From NCBI GenBank assembly GCA_047528255.1, contig CP180024.1, positions 62,001 through 126,000 of the forward strand: DNA of 64,000 nt, given 5' to 3'. The notes below the pieces were generated by a model, which was not told the DNA's origin, searched no databases, and saw only the letters and a list, made by a program, of their open reading frames with translations. The stretch is from G047528255 sp047528255. GTDB taxonomy: Bacteria; Bacteroidota; Bacteroidia; Flavobacteriales; Blattabacteriaceae. Of this stretch, positions 60,454 to 64,000 are shown piece after piece (the first letter of the stretch is position 1; every line of letters begins with the position of its first letter). A program made the translations under genes and the position numbers.

Positions 60454-61694
60454 GAGAACGTTGCATGAGGTAAGGGGCAAATATTTGTAAATTAATATTT
60501 TATTTCGTATATTTGGGGATAGAAAAAGATCGGACTCTATTTCTCAGAAGTACGCGCTAAATAGATTTTAGCGAACTGTATATTGAACGTTCTACTAGAG
60601 GGCGTGAGTTTTTTAAAGGATAAAAAACAGTGATCCATTGGAAAGTGAATGGGAAAGAAATAAGAAAAATATATAAAAAAGGCCAGGGGTTAAAAGGTCA
60701 ATTTTCCTACACTGGAATATCGTTATTTACGGTGCTGCTTTTAAGTAACCGCTATCATCATCAGTAATGATAGGAATGGAAGAATTGGTAAAAAACTTGA
60801 GCTTCATGCGTTTTTGTAGTCTTCGATTGGAAGATCAGATCCCAGATCATACTACTCTATGAAGAGTTTGTACTAAAATAGTAACAAAAAAGATATATAT
60901 GAGCGCTTATTGAAAAAGATCAATAAGGTATTAGAAAAGAATCGGCTGATAATTAAAATAGGAGTGATAGTAAATGTGAGAGTATTACAGTGAATCTATT
61001 TACTCTGAAGTGGCTTCTACCTACAAATTGGAAAATATGAAGGAAAAGGGGTAAAAGCAAATTAATCAAAGAAAAGCAAGGAAAATGCCTCAAGAAATCA
61101 GGTAAATTCTACTACGGATACAAGAAGAACATAGGGGAGGGGTATAAAAATGGAATGATACTACAGTACATAGCGTAGCAACTAATTAGCACGATAATAG
61201 AGGGCTAAAGCCATTAATAAGCAAACTTAGGATATAAACTTAGAGAAATATATGCAGAAAATGATTAACCAGTTGCCAACCAACGTGTCTTATTTTCATA
61301 CTCGAGGAATTAAAGACCGTGTACAGAAGAAAAGTTGTCAAGAACCGTTCCTTAAGTAGATCAATTGTATTATTCAACAAATTAGTGAGTAAAATCCGAT
61401 GGATAGTAGGACGCATTTTTGGTAGTATAATGTGTTTGTTTGAATCAGGAAAGTCTCGTTACAAAGGATTAGCTCGTGTGCATGTCCAGAATTTTATGGA
61501 GGGCTATGACGTATAGTTTTTATTGTCCCTTCTAGAATCATTATGCAATGTTTATAAAAATAAATATTATAAATCACTTTATGATCAATATATTTTTTCG
61601 AATACGATGTGCAAAGATTAAATCTACAGCATTTCTAACGAAGCCTATCTAGGAAGCTTAGATAAACTTAATGTTACCTTAAAATAATAGTCAC
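60454..61694 (+). mobile_element. IS5-like element, full-length degenerate plus copy
   Basis: The left end (GAGAACGTTGCATGAGG) is at 60454 and the right tip (TTAAAATAATAGTCAC) at 61694, 1241 bp. The frame is broken many times; 61319-61516 keeps NKLVSKIRWIVGRIFGSI, where the catalytic Glu of the usual VERTFGS motif has become Gly. The right tip ends 3 bp before the next gene. Confidence 0.8.
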
Positions 61695-61697
61695 ACC

Positions 61698-62207
61698 ATG
61701 AGTGAAATCATCAATAAAGTAGTGCAGATCGGATTGATCGACCTAGATCTTGAAACATGGCGCCCCTCGGGCGAACGGCTGCTCTTGGATATAAAGGATT
61801 GGCTCCATGAAGGCTTAGCTCTGCGTGAAAAAAAATTTCGCCAAAATCTCAAGAAATATGATTGGAATCAATACGAGGGAAAATTTGTAGCATTGACTTG
61901 TTCGTCAGGGGCCATTATTCCCAAGTGGGCTTTCCTCCTTCTTGCTGCACATCTACAGCCCTACGCTCGAAAAGTGGTTCAAGGAGCTTTAGCTGATTTG
62001 GAAAATGCTATTTTTCAAGAACTCATCGAACAAATGGATGTCTCGCTTTTCCAAGAACAACGTGTCATCATCCGAGGATGCAACAAATATCCCGTACCGG
62101 AAAACGCTTACGTATTGCTGATTCAAAAATTGCAACCCGTCGTACAGTCTTTGATGTATGGCGAGGCCTGCAGCACCGTGCCTTTATATAAAAGAAAACC
62201 GATGTAG
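61698..62207 (+). CDS. DUF2480 family protein
   Basis: The 169-residue protein belongs to a family largely confined to Bacteroidota, of unknown function. Recognisable segments: LIDLDLETWRPSGERLLLDI, WLHEGLALREKKFRQNLKKY, PKWAFLLLAAHLQPYARKVV and IIRGCNKYPVPENAYVLLIQ; MYGEACSTVPLYKRK ends it, as in homologues. It has no signal peptide or membrane segment, so it is probably cytoplasmic. IS sequence lies 3 bp before its ATG and a few bp after its stop, so the gene has been fitted between two elements with no native flanks left. Confidence 0.9.
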   Translation: MSEIINKVVQIGLIDLDLETWRPSGERLLLDIKDWLHEGLALREKKFRQNLKKYDWNQYEGKFVALTCSSGAIIPKWAFLLLAAHLQPYARKVVQGALADLENAIFQELIEQMDVSLFQEQRVIIRGCNKYPVPENAYVLLIQKLQPVVQSLMYGEACSTVPLYKRKPM

Positions 62208-62209
62208 GG

Positions 62210-62473
62210 TATAGCCTTTTATTTCCTGGCCTTTTTGATACATTTTTCGAGGCCATTGTGTTAATGGTTAATTACGATTATTCAGAACCCTAGATGGGAA
62301 TAGTTAGAGAAAATGTAGATTTTGCCTTTTACATTGTATTCGAAATACTATTGATTATAAACTAATTAATTATATCTATTTTTATGGACAACGCATAATA
62401 ATTCTAAGGGTACGATACAAATTATGTGCCATAGCTTCAATATTTTAAATCCATTCTCTCATGCAACATTCTC
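62210..62473 (-). mobile_element. IS-derived mini element (about 225 bp) behind a small IS fragment
   Basis: 62210-62248 is a scrap of the left part of a minus copy. 62249-62473 starts with a right end (GAGGCCATTGTGTTAATGG), keeps about 185 bp of the 3' non-coding region, then jumps to the last 36 bp of the left end (TCTCATGCAACATTCTC). It has both termini and no transposase, the form of a non-autonomous deletion derivative. Confidence 0.7.
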
Positions 62474-62549
62474 GAAACATACATTATTATGTATAATAGT
62501 AAGATTTGGGTAAAAACGATTACCTTTACGATCGTTTTAAGATAAAATC

Positions 62550-63038
62550 ATGGTAAAACAAATTTTATCCACGGAAGATGTTAAGAAAAAACTGATCCGT
62601 TACTGTAACTTCCAAGAGAGATGCAAACAAGAAATTGAGGAAAAATTAAACCAATTTAATTTGGGTCCTCAAGAAAACGACATTATTTTGAAATACTTGG
62701 TTGACCATAATCTTGTCAATGAGGATCGTTTTTCTAAAATTTTCACTTTGAGCAGGATACGTTATAAAAAATGGGGTAAAGAAAAGATAGCTCATGCCCT
62801 CAGATCAAAAAGCATCCCCGAAACATTAATCGAAGAAGCGTGGAAAACGATTAACCCGGAAGAATATAAAAAGATGCTTTACTTGCTTATCAAAAAAAAA
62901 CTGGGAAAAATTCCCGGAAAATTCACTGTCAGAAAACGTGACCGGATACATCGCTTTCTTATAAGCAAGGGCTATGAGGACACGTTGATCCAAGATACCA
63001 TCCGGGAATATTTCTCATGCCCCATCAAAATCCCGTAA
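62550..63038 (+). CDS. recX: RecX family regulatory protein
   Basis: The 162-residue helical protein is made of three-helix repeats. LIRYCNFQERCKQEIEEKLN, YLVDHNLVNEDRFSKIFTLS and RYKKWGKEKIAHALRSKSI are typical, as is the ending FLISKGYEDTLIQDTIREYF. RecX binds RecA filaments and limits recombinase activity. recA is not in the window. The gene stands alone behind an IS mini element. Confidence 0.9.
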   Translation: MVKQILSTEDVKKKLIRYCNFQERCKQEIEEKLNQFNLGPQENDIILKYLVDHNLVNEDRFSKIFTLSRIRYKKWGKEKIAHALRSKSIPETLIEEAWKTINPEEYKKMLYLLIKKKLGKIPGKFTVRKRDRIHRFLISKGYEDTLIQDTIREYFSCPIKIP

Positions 63039-63159
63039 AACCTCTTTAAATATAACCGATCGCTCCTCCTTGCTATTCATTTTCATTCATTTGATCATTC
63101 AGATGATCGGAAAAGTGGGGGGATACATCTTTTTCGAAAAATGGAAAAAGAAAATGTAA
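63039..63159. other. Spacer after recX
   Basis: A small inverted repeat (GATCAT/ATGATC at about 63093-63108) is present but lacks a following T-run, so I do not call a terminator. Nothing else is recognised. Confidence 0.35.
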
Positions 63160-63333
63160 TGGGGATATAAATTTAAAAAAATTGAAGAAGATTTAATTTC
63201 ATCTTTTAAAGATTTACACGAACAAGCTGTAATGAACATGATCAATGCAGAGTTAGATGCATATTTAGACAATGAAAAGCTTCAAGGAATAAAACAGAAA
63301 ATTATAGCAACGGACACGGAACTAAGAAGATAA
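63160..63333 (+). pseudogene. Short transposase-like relic (possibly IS256/mutator family)
   Basis: An open frame without a start codon reads KKIEEDLISSFKDLHEQAV, MNMINAELDAYLDNEK and ends TDTELRR at a stop at 63331-63333. The spacing of a helical block before N(M/L)xxAELDxxLxxEK resembles the N-terminal region of IS256-type transposases. About 57 codons survive. It is not related to the IS5-like element that fills the window. The assignment rests on one short motif and is weak. Confidence 0.35.
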
Positions 63334-63339
63334 AATTGA

Positions 63340-63848
63340 GAGAACGTTGCATGAGAGAAGATTCTTAAAATATTTGTAAATCAATATATCGTTTTCTACA
63401 TTTGGAGTAGGAAGTAAAAAAACGCGGATCTATTCTCAGAAGCACCCTACAAATAAGCTTTAGTGAACTATATATGAACGGTTTACCAGAGGGAGGGGTT
63501 TTTCAAAAGGTTAAAAACTTGATCCCACTGGGAAGGAATGGAAAAAGAAATAACAAAAATATATCAAAAAAGTCAGGAAATAAAAAATCAACCTGCTTAC
63601 AGTGGAATATCGTTATTTAAGATGATGCTTTTGAGTCACTAGTATAATCTCAGTGATGTAGGAACGGAAGAATTGCTGAAAGAATCCTTGAGCTGCATGA
63701 ACTTTTTTGCTTTTAGATCTGGAAGATCAGATCCCAGATCGGGCTAGATCCATAATAAGCAAATTAGGATATAAAGCTGGAGAAGTAGTATATGCAGAGA
63801 AAGGTTACCAAGTTCCAGCCAATGTGTCTTACTTTCATAGTGTCGAGG
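63340..63848 (+). mobile_element. IS5-like element, left part with internal deletion
   Basis: The left end (GAGAACGTTGCATGAGAG) starts at 63340. The copy is continuous to about 63738, jumps by a deletion of roughly 450 bp to the ADKGY region, and stops at about 63848 without a right end, close to the end of fumC. Confidence 0.75.
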
Positions 63849-63901
63849 GATATCTCTGAACTTATCCCTCAGAGGCCCAAGATCCGTTGATTCATATCAT
63901 C

Positions 63902-64000
63902 CTATCTTCCTACCATTTTTTCGGGACGTACCCAAGCGTCGAATTGTTCAGCGGTAAGATGGCCCAATCGTATCGTTTCCTCTCTCAATGTGGTATGGTT
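63902..64000 (-). CDS. fumC: Fumarate hydratase class II, C-terminal end (partial)
   Basis: The last 32 residues before the TAG stop are visible on the minus strand: LREETIRLGHLTAEQFDAWV and RPEKMVGR. This is the conserved end of class II fumarases (LREAALxLGY...RPExMVG). The enzyme hydrates fumarate to malate in the TCA cycle. The rest lies beyond the right edge. IS debris ends about 50 bp downstream of its stop. Confidence 0.8.
   Translation of the reverse strand, partial: NHTTLREETIRLGHLTAEQFDAWVRPEKMVGR

Noticed and set aside
63090..63112. Hairpin after recX as a terminator
   Set aside because: The 6-bp inverted repeat is not followed by a T-run.

Overview
The window looks like the chromosome of an AT-rich member of the Flavobacteriales (Bacteroidota). 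The grounds are: a run of outer-membrane beta-barrel protein, lptC, CNNM/CorC protein and PpiD-type isomerase; a trpE-G-D-C-(lipoprotein)-F-B-A operon; a DUF2480 protein; a relic of the pRiA4b ORF-3-like family; and promoters with the Bacteroidota -7 box TAnnTTTG. The heavy insertion-sequence load and gene decay point to a genome under relaxed selection, such as a host-associated bacterium or fish pathogen (for example an Ichthyobacterium-like lineage). That last placement is a guess.

Layout. 1-202: start of parA, running off the left edge. 203-4876: insertion-sequence (IS) wreckage around a transaldolase gene. 4917-8539: tsaC, a CCA-adding enzyme, a pRiA4b ORF-3 pseudogene and nrnA. 9695-10648: accA. 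12019-12289: tRNA-Ser, tRNA-Pro and tRNA-Arg; tRNA-Phe at 13543-13615. 16538-21986: outer-membrane protein, lptC, CNNM protein, ppiD. 23717-25192: putP. 26947-32141: ychF and recQ leftward, kdsD and tatC rightward. 33589-37446: glycerol cluster glpD (frameshifted), glpK, glpF. 37561-40708: thrS, infC, rpmI, rplT. 43044: trpS. 46445-50432: serC, serA, DUF1015 protein, PLP-binding protein. 50458-57724: trp operon on the minus strand with a leader attenuator. 59301: lpxB. 61698: DUF2480 protein. 62550: recX. 63902-64000: end of fumC on the minus strand.

About one third of the window (roughly 21 kb) is made of copies of a single IS5-like element of about 1.27 kb. No copy here encodes an intact transposase. 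The element has two different ends, called L (GAGAACGTTGCATG...) and R (GAGACCATTGTGTTAATGG... read inward). Copies are nested, tandem, inverted and internally deleted. Five of them share an identical unusual build: a 55-bp L end, then directly the R end of an inverted copy, so that the whole unit is bounded by two L ends. This recurring L-L composite, together with 23-27 bp R-tip scars at internal deletion points, is the most unusual structure in the window.

The host genes are ordinary housekeeping and biosynthesis: serine (serC/serA) and tryptophan (trp operon, with trpS nearby), glycerol uptake and oxidation, lipid A and KDO synthesis with LPS export (lpxB, kdsD, lptC), translation and tRNA processing. 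IS copies lie against coding sequence within a few bases (tatC and ppiD 3' ends; serC and DUF2480 5' ends) and against promoters (accA, lpxB). I saw no CRISPR array, prophage, or defence or secretion-effector cluster.
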